From: Amycolatopsis vancoresmycina
Lineage (GTDB): Bacteria > Actinomycetota > Actinomycetes > Mycobacteriales > Pseudonocardiaceae
DNA length: 64,000 bases
Direction of reading: 5' to 3'
Assembly (NCBI RefSeq): GCF_000716785.1
Contig: NZ_JNYY01000003.1
Coordinates: forward strand, 379,797-443,796
Shown: positions 8,321 through 16,589 of the stretch, piece by piece
How the letters are laid out: each line of letters opens with the position of its first letter
Numbering within the stretch: the stretch's first letter is position 1
The notes under the pieces: generated by a model
Databases searched by the model: none
Seen by the model: the letters and a program-made list of their open reading frames with translations, nothing else
Told to the model about the DNA's origin: nothing
Made by a program: the position numbers and the translations under genes

Positions 8321-8651
8321 CCTCGAGGCCGAGGACCAGAAACTCGTCACGCTGGCCCGGTCCTCGCGCGCCCGCATCCAGGCCCCCGAGGGCGCCGCGG
8401 TCCGCGACACCGACGGCCGCACCTACGCCGCCGGCACGGTCGACCAGCCGTCGTTCAAGCTCACCGCGCTCCAGGCCGCGGTCGCCGCCGCGCTGTCCAG
8501 CGGCGCCGAGGGCATCGAAGCCGCCGCCGTCGTCAGCGAAGAGGGGCTGCTCAAGGGCGCGTCCGTGCACGCGGTCCGCGACATCGCGAAGTACGCGCCG
8601 ATCATCCTCGCCGGCCCGGACGGCACGGTGCTCGAGGTGCTCGAGCGATGA
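8313..8651 (+). CDS. Cytidine deaminase-like protein without catalytic motif
   Basis: A 112-residue protein equivalent in position to Rv2365c, between the CBS protein and Era. The fold resembles the C-terminal half of cytidine deaminases (PSFKLTALQAAVAAALSSGAEGI, then ASVHAVRDIAKYAPIILAGPDG). Neither the zinc-binding H/C-A-E motif nor PCxxC is present, so deamination is unlikely. ATG 8313 overlaps the preceding stop and its own stop (TGA 8649-8651) overlaps the era ATG, so translation is coupled throughout. A structural or regulatory role with Era is plausible but unproven. Confidence 0.8.
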   Translation: MPDLEAEDQKLVTLARSSRARIQAPEGAAVRDTDGRTYAAGTVDQPSFKLTALQAAVAAALSSGAEGIEAAAVVSEEGLLKGASVHAVRDIAKYAPIILAGPDGTVLEVLER

Positions 8652-9544
8652 GCGAGCACCGTTCCGGCTTCGCCTGCTTCGTCGGCCGGCCCAACGCCGG
8701 CAAGTCGACGCTGACCAACGCCCTCGTCGGCACCAAGGTCGCGATCACCTCCAGCAAGCCGCAGACCACCCGGCACGCCATCCGCGGCATCGTCCACCGG
8801 GAGGACGCCCAGCTCGTCCTCATCGACACGCCCGGCCTGCACCGCCCGCGCACCCTGCTCGGCGAGCGGCTCAACGACATCGTGCACACGACGTGGTCCG
8901 AAGTGGACGTCGTCGGCTTCTGCGTCCCGGCGAACGAGAAGATCGGCCCCGGCGACAAGTTCATCGCCGCCGAGCTGCAGAAGATCGCCAAGCGAACCCC
9001 GGTGATCGGCATCGTCACCAAGACCGACCTCGTCCAGCCCCAGCAGGTCGCCGAACAGTTGCTTGCCCTGCAGCAAGTGATGGAGTTCGCCGAGCTCGTC
9101 CCGGTGTCCGCAGTGGACGGCTTCCAGGTCGCCACCCTGGCCGACCTGCTGGTCCAGCGGCTGCCCGAGGGCCCGCAGCTCTACCCGGGCGGCGAGCTCA
9201 CCGACGAGCCCGAGCAGACCCTGGTCGCCGAGCTGATCCGCGAGGCGGCGCTGGAAGGCGTCCGCGACGAGCTGCCGCACTCGATCGCCGTCACCGTCGA
9301 GGAGATGCTGCCCCGCGAAGGCCGCGACGACCTCATCGACGTGCACGCGTTCCTGTACGTGGAACGGCCCAGCCAGAAGGGGATCATCCTGGGGCACAAG
9401 GGCGAACGGCTGCGCGAGGTCGGCGCCGCCGCCCGCCGGAACATCGAGCGGCTGCTCGGCTCGAAGGTCTACCTCGACCTGCACATCAAGGTGGCCAAGG
9501 AGTGGCAGCGCGACCCCCGTCAGTTGCGTCGCCTGGGCTTCTGA
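8648..9544 (+). CDS. era: GTPase Era
   Basis: A 298-residue ribosome-assembly GTPase that binds the 3' end of 16S rRNA. Motifs: G1 GRPNAGKST (about residues 13-21), the switch I TTRHAIRGI, G3 DTPG (about 59-62) and G4 TKTD (about 124-127), followed by the C-terminal KH domain with the RNA-binding loop GIILGHKGERLREVG. ATG 8648 overlaps the upstream stop. It ends the phoH-ybeY-CBS-CDA-era translationally coupled chain; a 189-base gap follows. Confidence 0.96.
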   Translation: MSEHRSGFACFVGRPNAGKSTLTNALVGTKVAITSSKPQTTRHAIRGIVHREDAQLVLIDTPGLHRPRTLLGERLNDIVHTTWSEVDVVGFCVPANEKIGPGDKFIAAELQKIAKRTPVIGIVTKTDLVQPQQVAEQLLALQQVMEFAELVPVSAVDGFQVATLADLLVQRLPEGPQLYPGGELTDEPEQTLVAELIREAALEGVRDELPHSIAVTVEEMLPREGRDDLIDVHAFLYVERPSQKGIILGHKGERLREVGAAARRNIERLLGSKVYLDLHIKVAKEWQRDPRQLRRLGF

Positions 9545-9733
9545 CCGGCGCGTTCACCGCGCGGGGGAGGATCAGCGGAATTCTCGGTCTCGATTCGGTC
9601 GCGGCGGGAGCAATCACCGGACGCGCGGCCACGCCGCCCCCTACAGTCGCGGCTTCGACCACACCGCGGCCGGTCGGGGAGGCAGCGGACCCGGTGGTCG
9701 TCTCTGGAGCACGACGAAGGGGAACAACCGATC

Positions 9734-10105
9734 ATGACCGACAGCCAGGGCATGCCCAACTACCCCGGCGACCAGCCGAACCAGCCCGGCGGGCAGCCGC
9801 ACTACCCCGGCGGGCAGCCGGGTGGCTACCAGCCGGGCCCGCCCCCGAGCAACTACCTCGTGTGGGCGATCCTCACCACGATCCTCTGCTGCCTCCCGTT
9901 CGGCATCGTGTCGATCGTGCAGGCCACCAAGGTGAACGGCCTGTGGGCGCAGGGTCAGACCGCGGCCGCGCAGGAGGCCGCCGACTCAGCCAAGAAGTGG
10001 GCGATCATCGCCGCGATCGTCGGTGTCGTGCTCAACGTGCTGTGGATCATCCTGCTGATCGCGGGCGCGTTCACGTTCAACGCGACGGTGCCTTCGCGAT
10101 ACTGA
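9734..10105 (+). CDS. CD225/dispanin-like small membrane protein
   Basis: A 123-residue protein with an unstructured Pro/Gly/Gln-rich N-terminus (about 38 residues; repeated QPGGQPHYPGGQPGG) followed by two transmembrane helices. The first, NYLVWAILTTILCCLPFGIV, with its downstream SIVQATKVN, matches the CD225 signature; the second is WAIIAAIVGVVLNVLWIILL. Between them is an amphipathic Ala/Lys stretch. The start ATG 9734 follows GAAGGGGAAC. It is the first of three such genes within 3 kb (also at 10132 and 12160). Function is unknown in bacteria. Confidence 0.82.
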   Translation: MTDSQGMPNYPGDQPNQPGGQPHYPGGQPGGYQPGPPPSNYLVWAILTTILCCLPFGIVSIVQATKVNGLWAQGQTAAAQEAADSAKKWAIIAAIVGVVLNVLWIILLIAGAFTFNATVPSRY

Positions 10106-10131
10106 CGTAACCGAGCAGCAGGAGGAACCCG

Positions 10132-10485
10132 GTGACCGACCAGTACCCGCCGCCGTACCCGCCCCCGGGCGGACCGCCACCCGGCTACGGCTACGGCTAT
10201 GGCTACCCGCCCAACTACGGGCCGCCGCCGGAGAACGGCATGGTGTGGGCGATCCTGAGCACCGTGCTGTGCTGCCTGCCCCTGGGCGTCGTCGCGATCG
10301 TGAAGTCCAGCCAGGTGAACTCGCTGTGGTTCCAGGGCTTCCACGCCGAGGCGCAGAAGGCGGCCGACGACGCCCGCAAGTGGGCGATGTGGTCGGCCAT
10401 CTCGACCGGGGTCCTCCTGCTGCTCTACATCGTCGTTTTCGTCGTCATCCTGGGCATCGGCGTCTCTTCGGCGGGGTTCCGGTAG
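10132..10485 (+). CDS. CD225/dispanin-like small membrane protein, second copy
   Basis: A 117-residue paralogue of the preceding gene. The N-terminus is Tyr/Pro/Gly-rich (YPPPYPPPGGPPPGYGYGYG), followed by the CD225 helix MVWAILSTVLCCLPLGVVAI, the KSSQVNSLWFQGFHAEAQKAADDARKW connector and a final helix. Start GTG 10132 has a strong AGGAGG at 10121-10126. Its stop (TAG 10483-10485) overlaps the GTG of the DUF2752 gene by one base, so the two are coupled. Confidence 0.82.
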   Translation: MTDQYPPPYPPPGGPPPGYGYGYGYPPNYGPPPENGMVWAILSTVLCCLPLGVVAIVKSSQVNSLWFQGFHAEAQKAADDARKWAMWSAISTGVLLLLYIVVFVVILGIGVSSAGFR

Positions 10486-10940
10486 TGACGGCCCCGACCG
10501 TCTACACGGGAGTCCCCGCGCACGGCGCCCGGGAGAAGCTGCGGGCGCTCGCCCCGCCGCTGGCCGTCGTGGCCGGGCTCGGCGTCTGCAGCGTGGTGGT
10601 CTGGGTCGGCGACCCGACCACCCCCGGCGGCTTCCTGCCGCTCTGCCCGACCAAGGCCCTGCTCGGCATCGACTGCCCGGGCTGCGGCGGCATGCGGATG
10701 GCGTACAGCCTGATGCACGGGAACATCCCGGCGGCCCTGCACTACAACGCCGTGTCGTTCGTCTTCGTGCTCCTGTTCGTGTGGAGCATGGCCGCGTGGA
10801 CCCTCGGGCGGCTGCGCGGCCGCGCGATGAACAGCTGGCTGCACTGGAAGTGGACGCCCCTCGCGTTCACCGTCGTGTTCGTCGTCTGGTTCGTCATCCG
10901 CAACCTCCCGTTCGCCCCGTTCACCGGCCTGCGCGTCTGA
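10485..10940 (+). CDS. DUF2752 membrane protein
   Basis: A 151-residue protein with about three transmembrane helices. The family motif is clear: LLGIDCPGCGGMRMAYSLMHG (CPGCGxxR followed by a Gly-rich turn) at about residues 60-80. GTG 10485 overlaps the upstream stop, and the first ~20 residues are cytoplasmic. DUF2752 proteins have no assigned reaction; the Cys pair could bind metal. In actinomycetes they commonly sit beside CD225-like genes, as here. Confidence 0.85.
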   Translation: MTAPTVYTGVPAHGAREKLRALAPPLAVVAGLGVCSVVVWVGDPTTPGGFLPLCPTKALLGIDCPGCGGMRMAYSLMHGNIPAALHYNAVSFVFVLLFVWSMAAWTLGRLRGRAMNSWLHWKWTPLAFTVVFVVWFVIRNLPFAPFTGLRV

Positions 10941-11054
10941 GCTGCAGCCTGAGCAGCGCGGGCGGGGGCGAACCGAGTACGCTCCCGCGGACCGTGCCGT
11001 ACGTCCGGGTCCTGCACGGGCCGTGCGGCGGAGTGACCAGCGAGGGGGAGACCC

Positions 11055-12095
11055 ATGACCGATCCCTACGGTCAGCAGCCGTTCGGGCAGCAGCCCGGTG
11101 GCCAGCAGCCGTTCGGGCAGCCGCAGCCGGGGCAGCCGTACGGGCAGCCCACGCCCTACGGCCAGCCGACGCCCTACGGGCAGCCGGCGCCGTATGGCCA
11201 GCCCGCGCCGTTCGGCCAGCAGGGCAACCCCTTCGGGCCGCCGCGCAACTACGCGAGCTGGGGCCAGCGCGCGCTCGGCGCGCTCATCGACTTCGGGCCC
11301 GTCGTCCTGCTGTACGCGATCATCATCCCGCTGTCGTTCAGCGGGAACGGCGGTTCGATGCTGAGCCTGCTCGTCGCGCTGGCCTGGATCGGCTGGTCGG
11401 TCTACAACCGGTGGATCCAGCAGGGCAACACCGGTCAGTCGATCGGCAAGCGGGTCGCCAAGATCAAGCTGGTCCGCGAGGACACCGGGCAGCCGGTCGG
11501 CCCCGGCATGGCGTTCGTGCGCGATCTCGCCCACATCGTCGACAACGTCATCTGCTACGTCGGCTGGCTGTGGCCGCTCTGGGACGACAAGAGCCAGACC
11601 CTCGCCGACAAGATCATCGGCACCGTCGTGGTCAACGCCGACGACGCGGCCGCGCCGTTCGGGCAGCAGAGCGCGTCGTCGTCCGCCGCCGGCTTCCCGC
11701 CGCCGGGCCAGTTCGGCCAGCCGTCCTCCGGCGGGTTCCCGCAGCAGCCCCCGTCCGGTGGCTTCGGGGCCCAGCCGCCCTCCGGCGGGTTCGAGCAGCA
11801 GCCCGCACCGGGTGGCTTCGGCCAGCCGCAGCCGGGCGGGTTCGGCCAGCCGCCGTCCTCCGGAGGCTTCGGGGCCCAGCCGCCGCAGCCGCTGGCCCCG
11901 CCGCCGGGTGGCGGGGCGTTCGACGAGCAGGCCGAGCGCACCCAGATGCTGCGCCCGGGCGCCGGGAGCGGCCCGGCCTTCGACGAGCAGGCCGAGCGGA
12001 CGCAGATGCTGCGCCCGGACGCGGCGGGCGAACCCGAGGCGACCCAGAAGATCCAGCCGGGCCAGTTCGGGCAGCCGCCGAACGAGCAGCGCTGA
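11055..12095 (+). CDS. RDD-domain membrane protein with FHA-ligand-like tail
   Basis: A 346-residue protein. Residues 1-55 are a (PYGQ)n-type low-complexity segment; the RDD domain (about 58-195) begins YASWGQRALGALIDFGPVV and contains YNRWIQQGNTGQSIGKRVAKI, the family hallmark. The C-terminal 150 residues are again Pro/Gly/Gln/Ser-rich. The tail has two copies of FDEQAERTQMLRP and one EATQKIQPG. Each has a threonine with Leu or Ile at +3, the pTxxI/L pattern bound by FHA domains, so phosphorylation by Ser/Thr kinases is plausible. ATG 11055 follows GGGGGAG. Substrate, if any, is unknown. Confidence 0.85.
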   Translation: MTDPYGQQPFGQQPGGQQPFGQPQPGQPYGQPTPYGQPTPYGQPAPYGQPAPFGQQGNPFGPPRNYASWGQRALGALIDFGPVVLLYAIIIPLSFSGNGGSMLSLLVALAWIGWSVYNRWIQQGNTGQSIGKRVAKIKLVREDTGQPVGPGMAFVRDLAHIVDNVICYVGWLWPLWDDKSQTLADKIIGTVVVNADDAAAPFGQQSASSSAAGFPPPGQFGQPSSGGFPQQPPSGGFGAQPPSGGFEQQPAPGGFGQPQPGGFGQPPSSGGFGAQPPQPLAPPPGGGAFDEQAERTQMLRPGAGSGPAFDEQAERTQMLRPDAAGEPEATQKIQPGQFGQPPNEQR

Positions 12096-12159
12096 CAGCT
12101 TTCCGCACCACCGCCGGGGCCTCCCGGCGGAAGTTCACGAATAGTTGGGGTACAACGTC

Positions 12160-12636
12160 ATGACCAATCCCTACGGCCAGCAGCAGCCCTACGGCCAGCA
12201 GCCGCAGCAGCCCGGCTACGGCCCGCCGTCCGGCGGCATGCCCGCGCCCTACGGCCAGCCGGCGCCGTACGGGCAGCCCGCGCCGTACGGGCAGCAGCAG
12301 CCCTACGGCCAGCCGCCCACCGGCGGCTTCGGCGCGCCGGGCTACGGCACCCCCGGGTACGGCATGCCCGGCGGCGGCGACATCAACCAGATCAAGGACT
12401 ACAAGGGCTGGGCGATCGCCTCGCTGTTCCTCGGCGGCATCATCCTCGGGATCTTCGCGATCATGAAGTCCAACGAGGTCGGCACGTACAAGATGCAGGG
12501 CAACTACATGATGGCGGAGCAGGCGTCGCGGACGACCAAGACGCTCTGCCTGGTCTCCTCGATCCTGGGTGGCCTCAGCTGCGTCCTGGTGCTGTTCGCG
12601 TTCCTCATCCCGCTGATCGCGTACGGCGTTTCCTGA
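12160..12636 (+). CDS. CD225/dispanin-like membrane protein, third copy
   Basis: A 158-residue protein. The first ~75 residues are repeats of PYGQ/PAPYGQ and GYG; then DINQIKDYKGWAIASLFLGGIILGIFAIMKSNEVGTYKMQG is the CD225 core and a final helix closes the protein. ATG 12160 is preferred over in-frame TTG 12145 because TTGGGG just upstream serves as ribosome site and the N-terminus MTNPYGQQ matches the RDD neighbour's MTDPYGQQ. Nucleotide similarity of the low-complexity segments with the RDD gene suggests shared origin or conversion. Confidence 0.82.
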   Translation: MTNPYGQQQPYGQQPQQPGYGPPSGGMPAPYGQPAPYGQPAPYGQQQPYGQPPTGGFGAPGYGTPGYGMPGGGDINQIKDYKGWAIASLFLGGIILGIFAIMKSNEVGTYKMQGNYMMAEQASRTTKTLCLVSSILGGLSCVLVLFAFLIPLIAYGVS

Positions 12637-12693
12637 GCCGGTTCACGCGGGGCGCTCCACCCCGGCATCGCCCGGAAGTGGGACGATGTCGGG

Positions 12694-13455
12694 GTGGTGA
12701 ACCTCTACCGCGACACCGGGGTGGTGTTGCGCACGCACAAGCTGGGTGAAGCCGACCGGATCGTCACCCTGCTGACCCGGCGGCACGGCAAGGTCCGCGC
12801 CGTGGCGAAGGGCGTACGGCGAACGTCGTCGCGCTTCGGGGCGCGGCTGGAGCCGTTCGGCCACGTCGACGTGCAGTTCTACACCGGGCGCACGCTCGAC
12901 GTGATCACGCAGGTCGAGACCGTCGACGCGTTCCAGCTGCCGCTGGTCGCCGACTACCAGGCCTACACCGCGGCCAGCGCGATCGCCGAAACCGCGGACC
13001 GGCTCTCGGCCGAAGAGGGCGAGCCGGTGCTCAAGCTGTACCTCCTCGTCGTCGGCGCGCTGCGGGCGCTGGCCGAGGGGCAGCGCGACTGCTCCCTCGT
13101 GCTCGACGCGTTCTTCCTCCGCGCGATGTCCTACGCCGGCTGGGCGCCCGCGCTCACCGAATGCGCCCGCTGCGGCCTGCCCGGTCCGCACACCGCGTTC
13201 AGCGTCGCCGCGGGCGGCTCGATGTGCCAGGACTGCCGCGTCCCGGGGTCCGTGCACCCGGCGCCCGAGGTCCTGGACCTGCTCACCGCCCTGCTGCACG
13301 GCGAATGGCTGCTGGCCGAGTCGACCCTGCCCGGCACCCGCCGTGACGCGAGCGGCCTGGTCGCGGCCCACCTGCAGTGGCACCTGGAGCGGCAGCTGAG
13401 GTCGCTGCCCCTGGTCGAGCGACGCGCCCGGGAGAGCGTGGTGCCCGGGCAGTAG
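12694..13455 (+). CDS. recO: DNA repair protein RecO
   Basis: A 253-residue recombination mediator that loads RecA with RecR and anneals SSB-coated strands. The N-terminal OB fold begins NLYRDTGVVLRTHKLGEADRIVTLLTR; the central helical domain follows. The zinc finger is CARCGLPGPH...CQDC (about residues 151-180). GTG 12694 and GTG 12697 are adjacent alternatives. It precedes uppS by 41 bases, as in M. tuberculosis (Rv2362c-Rv2361c); amiA2, which separates era and recO there, is replaced here by the CD225/RDD cluster. Confidence 0.94.
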   Translation: MVNLYRDTGVVLRTHKLGEADRIVTLLTRRHGKVRAVAKGVRRTSSRFGARLEPFGHVDVQFYTGRTLDVITQVETVDAFQLPLVADYQAYTAASAIAETADRLSAEEGEPVLKLYLLVVGALRALAEGQRDCSLVLDAFFLRAMSYAGWAPALTECARCGLPGPHTAFSVAAGGSMCQDCRVPGSVHPAPEVLDLLTALLHGEWLLAESTLPGTRRDASGLVAAHLQWHLERQLRSLPLVERRARESVVPGQ

Positions 13456-13496
13456 GGTCGGGCCCGACCGGTTTCACCCATCCAGGGAGGCTCGCA

Positions 13497-14312
13497 GTGC
13501 TGCGCAGGGGACGCGAGAACAAGGCGTCGCGATACGAGCTGCGGGCCCCGGATCCGCACCCGTCGGGCGCGAAACCCCCGGAGATCCCGCGCGAGCTGGT
13601 GCCCAAGCACGTCGCGCTGGTCATGGACGGCAACGGGCGCTGGGCCAACCAGCGCGGCCTGCCGCGGATCGAAGGCCACAAACGCGGCGAAGCCGTGATG
13701 ATCGACGTGGCCAGCGGCGCGGTCGAGCTCGGCGTCAAGTGGCTGTCGGTGTACGCGTTCTCGACGGAGAACTGGAAGCGCAGCCCCGAAGAGGTGCGGT
13801 TCCTGATGGGCTTCAACCGCGACACCATCCGCCGCCAGGTCGACTACCTCGGCTCGATCGGCGTGCGCATCCGCTGGGCCGGGCGGCGGCCGAAGCTGTG
13901 GGCGTCGGTGATCAAGGAGCTGCAGGCGGCCGAGGAGAAGACCAAGCACAACACGGCGCTGAACATGACCATGTGCGTCAACTACGGCGGCCGCGCCGAG
14001 CTGGGTGACGCGATGCAGCGGATCGCGCAGGACGTCGCCGCCGGCAAGCTGGATCCCGGCAAGGTGAACGAGAAGACCATCGGGAAGTACCTGTACCAGC
14101 CCGAGATGCCGGACGTGGACCTGTTCCTGCGGCCCTCCGGCGAGCAGCGGACGTCGAACTTCCTGCTGTGGCAGTCGGCCTACGCGGAGATGGTCTACCA
14201 GGACACGCTGTTCCCGGACTTCGACCGGACCCACCTCTGGCGGGCCTGCCTGGAGTTCGCGAAGCGGGACCGCCGCTTCGGTGGCGCGGTCGACCAGGCG
14301 GCTTCTTCGTGA
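13497..14312 (+). CDS. uppS: Isoprenyl (undecaprenyl/decaprenyl) diphosphate synthase
   Basis: A 271-residue cis-prenyltransferase that condenses isopentenyl diphosphate onto a farnesyl-type primer to make the lipid carrier for cell-wall synthesis. Signatures: HVALVMDGNGRWANQRGLPR (catalytic Asp and P-loop), EGHKRGEAV, LSVYAFSTENWKRS and the C-terminal RPSGEQRTSNFLLWQSAYAE. GTG 13497 is chosen because AGGGAGG lies at 13483-13489; the earlier open frame overlaps recO and lacks homology. TAGGGT at 13453-13458 could be a promoter. It overlaps the next gene by four bases. Confidence 0.95.
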   Translation: MLRRGRENKASRYELRAPDPHPSGAKPPEIPRELVPKHVALVMDGNGRWANQRGLPRIEGHKRGEAVMIDVASGAVELGVKWLSVYAFSTENWKRSPEEVRFLMGFNRDTIRRQVDYLGSIGVRIRWAGRRPKLWASVIKELQAAEEKTKHNTALNMTMCVNYGGRAELGDAMQRIAQDVAAGKLDPGKVNEKTIGKYLYQPEMPDVDLFLRPSGEQRTSNFLLWQSAYAEMVYQDTLFPDFDRTHLWRACLEFAKRDRRFGGAVDQAASS

Positions 14313-14734
14313 GCGCCACCGAAGCGGTCGAGACCGCGGAACTGCTGACGCGGGCCCGGGAGGCCCTGGAGCGCTACCTCGAGGTGCACGTCGACGACGA
14401 CGGCGCACTGACGTTCTCCCACGGCGGCGTCCCGTGCGTGATCCAGGCGACCCGGCTCGGCGAGGGCCTCACCGTGCTCACGTTGACGTGCGTGGTCGGC
14501 TGGGACCTCGCGGACGAGCCCGCGCTTTCGATCGCCGTGGCCGAGCGGGCCGGGCAGGGGCTGTTCGGGACGCTCGGGATCGGGCACTCGGACAACGGCG
14601 TAGACGTGACGCTGCGGTACGCGTTCCCCGCGGCCGGGCTGGACGAGGCGGCGCTCGGGACGTTGCTGATGCTGGTCGTGTCGACGGCGTCGCAGCTGCG
14701 GACCGATCTGCCCGGAATCGTGCCCGGCGACTGA
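14309..14734 (+). CDS. YbjN-domain protein
   Basis: A 141-residue protein whose pattern (ALERYLEVHVDDDGALTFSHGGVPCVIQATRLGEGLTVLTLTCVV) fits the YbjN / type III secretion chaperone-like fold common in actinobacteria. No signal peptide or catalytic motif is visible. GTG 14309 overlaps the uppS stop (GTGA), so it is translated from the recO-uppS transcript, which ends at the hairpin 22 bases downstream. Function unknown; YbjN homologues act as sensory or chaperone-like proteins. Confidence 0.75.
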   Translation: MSATEAVETAELLTRAREALERYLEVHVDDDGALTFSHGGVPCVIQATRLGEGLTVLTLTCVVGWDLADEPALSIAVAERAGQGLFGTLGIGHSDNGVDVTLRYAFPAAGLDEAALGTLLMLVVSTASQLRTDLPGIVPGD

Positions 14735-14755
14735 CCCGTCCGGGGTGGATTTTCC

Positions 14756-14808
14756 GCCGCGAACGGAGGATTCCGTACCGAAACGGACCGTGATCCTCCG
14801 TTCGCGGC
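14756..14808. terminator. Large hairpin ending the recO-uppS operon
   Basis: Arms 14756-14771 and 14793-14808 (16 bp, core CCGCGAACGGAGGAT) pair perfectly, with inner arms TCCGT/ACGGA extending the stem. No U-run follows, as is common for actinomycete terminators. It could also be an operator-like palindrome for the permease gene downstream. Confidence 0.65.
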
Positions 14809-14824
14809 CCGTGCGGGTCGTCCG

Positions 14825-15868
14825 GTGTCGGACGGCCCTGGCATCATCGCCGTCGTGAACATCGTTTCCGACACCGCGGCCGAGCCCGGCCGGCGCACGC
14901 GCCGGTTCCGGATCAGCTCGGTCGAAGTGCTGTGCGCGATCCTGCTGGTCGCCATCCTCGCGCAGGGCTGGCTGCAGCAGGTGTTCGACGTGCCCGCGCT
15001 GCGCACCGGCTCGACCGTGTTCGTCGCCGTCTGCGTGCAGGCGTTGCCGTTCCTGGTGCTGGGGGTGCTGATCAGCGGGGCCATCGCCGCGTTCGTGCCC
15101 GCCCGCGTGCTGGAGAAGGTGCTGCCGCGCCGGGCCGGTGCGGCCGTCGGCGTCGCCGGGCTGGCCGGGGTCGCCCTGCCGGGCTGCGAGTGCGCTTCGG
15201 TGCCCGTGGCGCGGCGGCTGATGGGGCAGGGCGTGGCCCCGGCGGCGGCGCTGACGTTCCTGCTCGCGGCGCCGGCGGTGAACCCGGTGGTGCTGGTGGC
15301 CACCGCGGTCGCGTTCCCCGGCAAGCCGGAGATGGTGTTCGCGCGGTTCGCCGGCTCGCTCGCCACGGCGATGGTGATGGGCTGGCTGTGGGCCCGCTGG
15401 GGCAAGCTCGAGTGGATCACTTCCCGTGCCCTGCAACGGCTGCCGGACGTGGCGGGTGGCCGGCGGTGGCGCGTGTTCGCCGAGACCGCGCGCACGGATT
15501 TGGTGGAGGCGGGCGGTTTCCTGGTGCTGGGGGCGTTGATTTCGTCGGCGCTGAACGTGCTGGTGCCGGCTCGCTGGTTCGGCGTGCTGGGCGGTCAGCT
15601 GGTGCTGGGCGTGGTGGTGATGGCGGTGCTGGCGGTGGTGCTGGCGCTGTGCAGCGAGGCGGACGCGTTCGTGGCGGCGTCGCTGACGGCGTTGCCGCTG
15701 CTGCCGAAGCTGGTGTTCCTGGTCGTCGGGCCGGCGATCGACGTCAAGCTGTTCGCGTTGCAGGCGGGGACGTTCGGCCGGTCGTTCGCGGCCCGGTTCG
15801 CGCCGGTGACGTTCGTGGTGGCGGTGGTGTGCGCCCTCGGCGCCGGATTCCTGGTGGGGGTCGCGTGA
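14825..15868 (+). CDS. Permease of the DUF318/ArsP_1 family
   Basis: A 347-residue protein (337 if it starts at GTG 14855) with about eight transmembrane helices. The family's conserved element GVALPGCECASVPVARRLMGQG is present near residue 120, and a second motif AVVLALCSEADAFVAASLT is near 280. Members (YcgR/COG0701) are found with DUF1980 proteins, as here. Its position, converging on smtB-zur, makes a metal-related export or trafficking role plausible. The gene overlaps the DUF1980 gene by four bases. Confidence 0.85.
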   Translation: MSDGPGIIAVVNIVSDTAAEPGRRTRRFRISSVEVLCAILLVAILAQGWLQQVFDVPALRTGSTVFVAVCVQALPFLVLGVLISGAIAAFVPARVLEKVLPRRAGAAVGVAGLAGVALPGCECASVPVARRLMGQGVAPAAALTFLLAAPAVNPVVLVATAVAFPGKPEMVFARFAGSLATAMVMGWLWARWGKLEWITSRALQRLPDVAGGRRWRVFAETARTDLVEAGGFLVLGALISSALNVLVPARWFGVLGGQLVLGVVVMAVLAVVLALCSEADAFVAASLTALPLLPKLVFLVVGPAIDVKLFALQAGTFGRSFAARFAPVTFVVAVVCALGAGFLVGVA

Positions 15869-16581
15869 AACGGGAGACCCAGAACATCCTGCTGATCCTG
15901 CTCGGCGGGGCGCTGGTCAAGATCGCGCTCAACGGCGACTACCTGCGGTACGTCAAGCCGGCGCAGCAGCCGTGGATCATCGCCGGCGGCGCGGTGATGG
16001 TGCTGCTGGGCGCGGTCGCCATCGTGCGCGACCTGCTGGCCCGGCGGGCTGTCCCGGACGAGCACGACGGCCACTCGCACTCGGCGCGGCCGGCCTGGCT
16101 GCTGCTGGTGCCGGTGCTGGCGGTGTTCCTGGTCGCGCCGCCGGCCCTGGGCGCGGACTCGGTGATCCGCACGGAGGCCCGCGTCCCGGCGAGCGCGGCC
16201 GCGGCCAACGCGGCGGCGTTCCCGCCGCTGCCGGCCGGGAACGTGGTCCCGTTGCCGGTGAACGACTTCGTCAGCCGCGCGGGCTGGGACGCGGCGGGCA
16301 CGCTGAACGGCCGCACGGTGTCGCTGACGGGGTTCGTCGTGCACGCGGAAGGCCGGACGTTGCTGGCCCGCCTGGTGATCAGCTGCTGCGCGGCGGACGC
16401 GTTCCCGGTGACGGTCCGCCTCCGCGGCGGCGAAGCCGACCACTTCGCGAGCGACGCCTGGATCCAGGTGACGGGCCAGGTGGTCCCGGGCACGGCTACG
16501 AAGGCGAACAACTACACCCCCGACTTCACCCCGGCCTCGGTGACCACGGTCCCCACCCCCAAAGACCCGTACGAATACTGA
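15865..16581 (+). CDS. TIGR03943/DUF1980 family membrane protein
   Basis: A 238-residue partner of the preceding permease. Two N-terminal helices (ILLILLGGALVKIAL and PWIIAGGAVMVLLGAVAIV) are followed by a His-rich loop DEHDGHSHS, a third helix and a C-terminal extracytoplasmic domain. That domain carries the family motif VSLTGFVVH...LARLVISCCAADAFPV and WIQVTGQV. The His loop and Cys pair suggest metal contact. GTG 15865 overlaps the permease stop. The YcgR-YcgQ type pair is co-inherited widely and has been associated with zinc regulation; transport of a specific substrate has not been shown here. Confidence 0.85.
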   Translation: MKRETQNILLILLGGALVKIALNGDYLRYVKPAQQPWIIAGGAVMVLLGAVAIVRDLLARRAVPDEHDGHSHSARPAWLLLVPVLAVFLVAPPALGADSVIRTEARVPASAAAANAAAFPPLPAGNVVPLPVNDFVSRAGWDAAGTLNGRTVSLTGFVVHAEGRTLLARLVISCCAADAFPVTVRLRGGEADHFASDAWIQVTGQVVPGTATKANNYTPDFTPASVTTVPTPKDPYEY

Positions 16582-16589
16582 ACCCAGCC

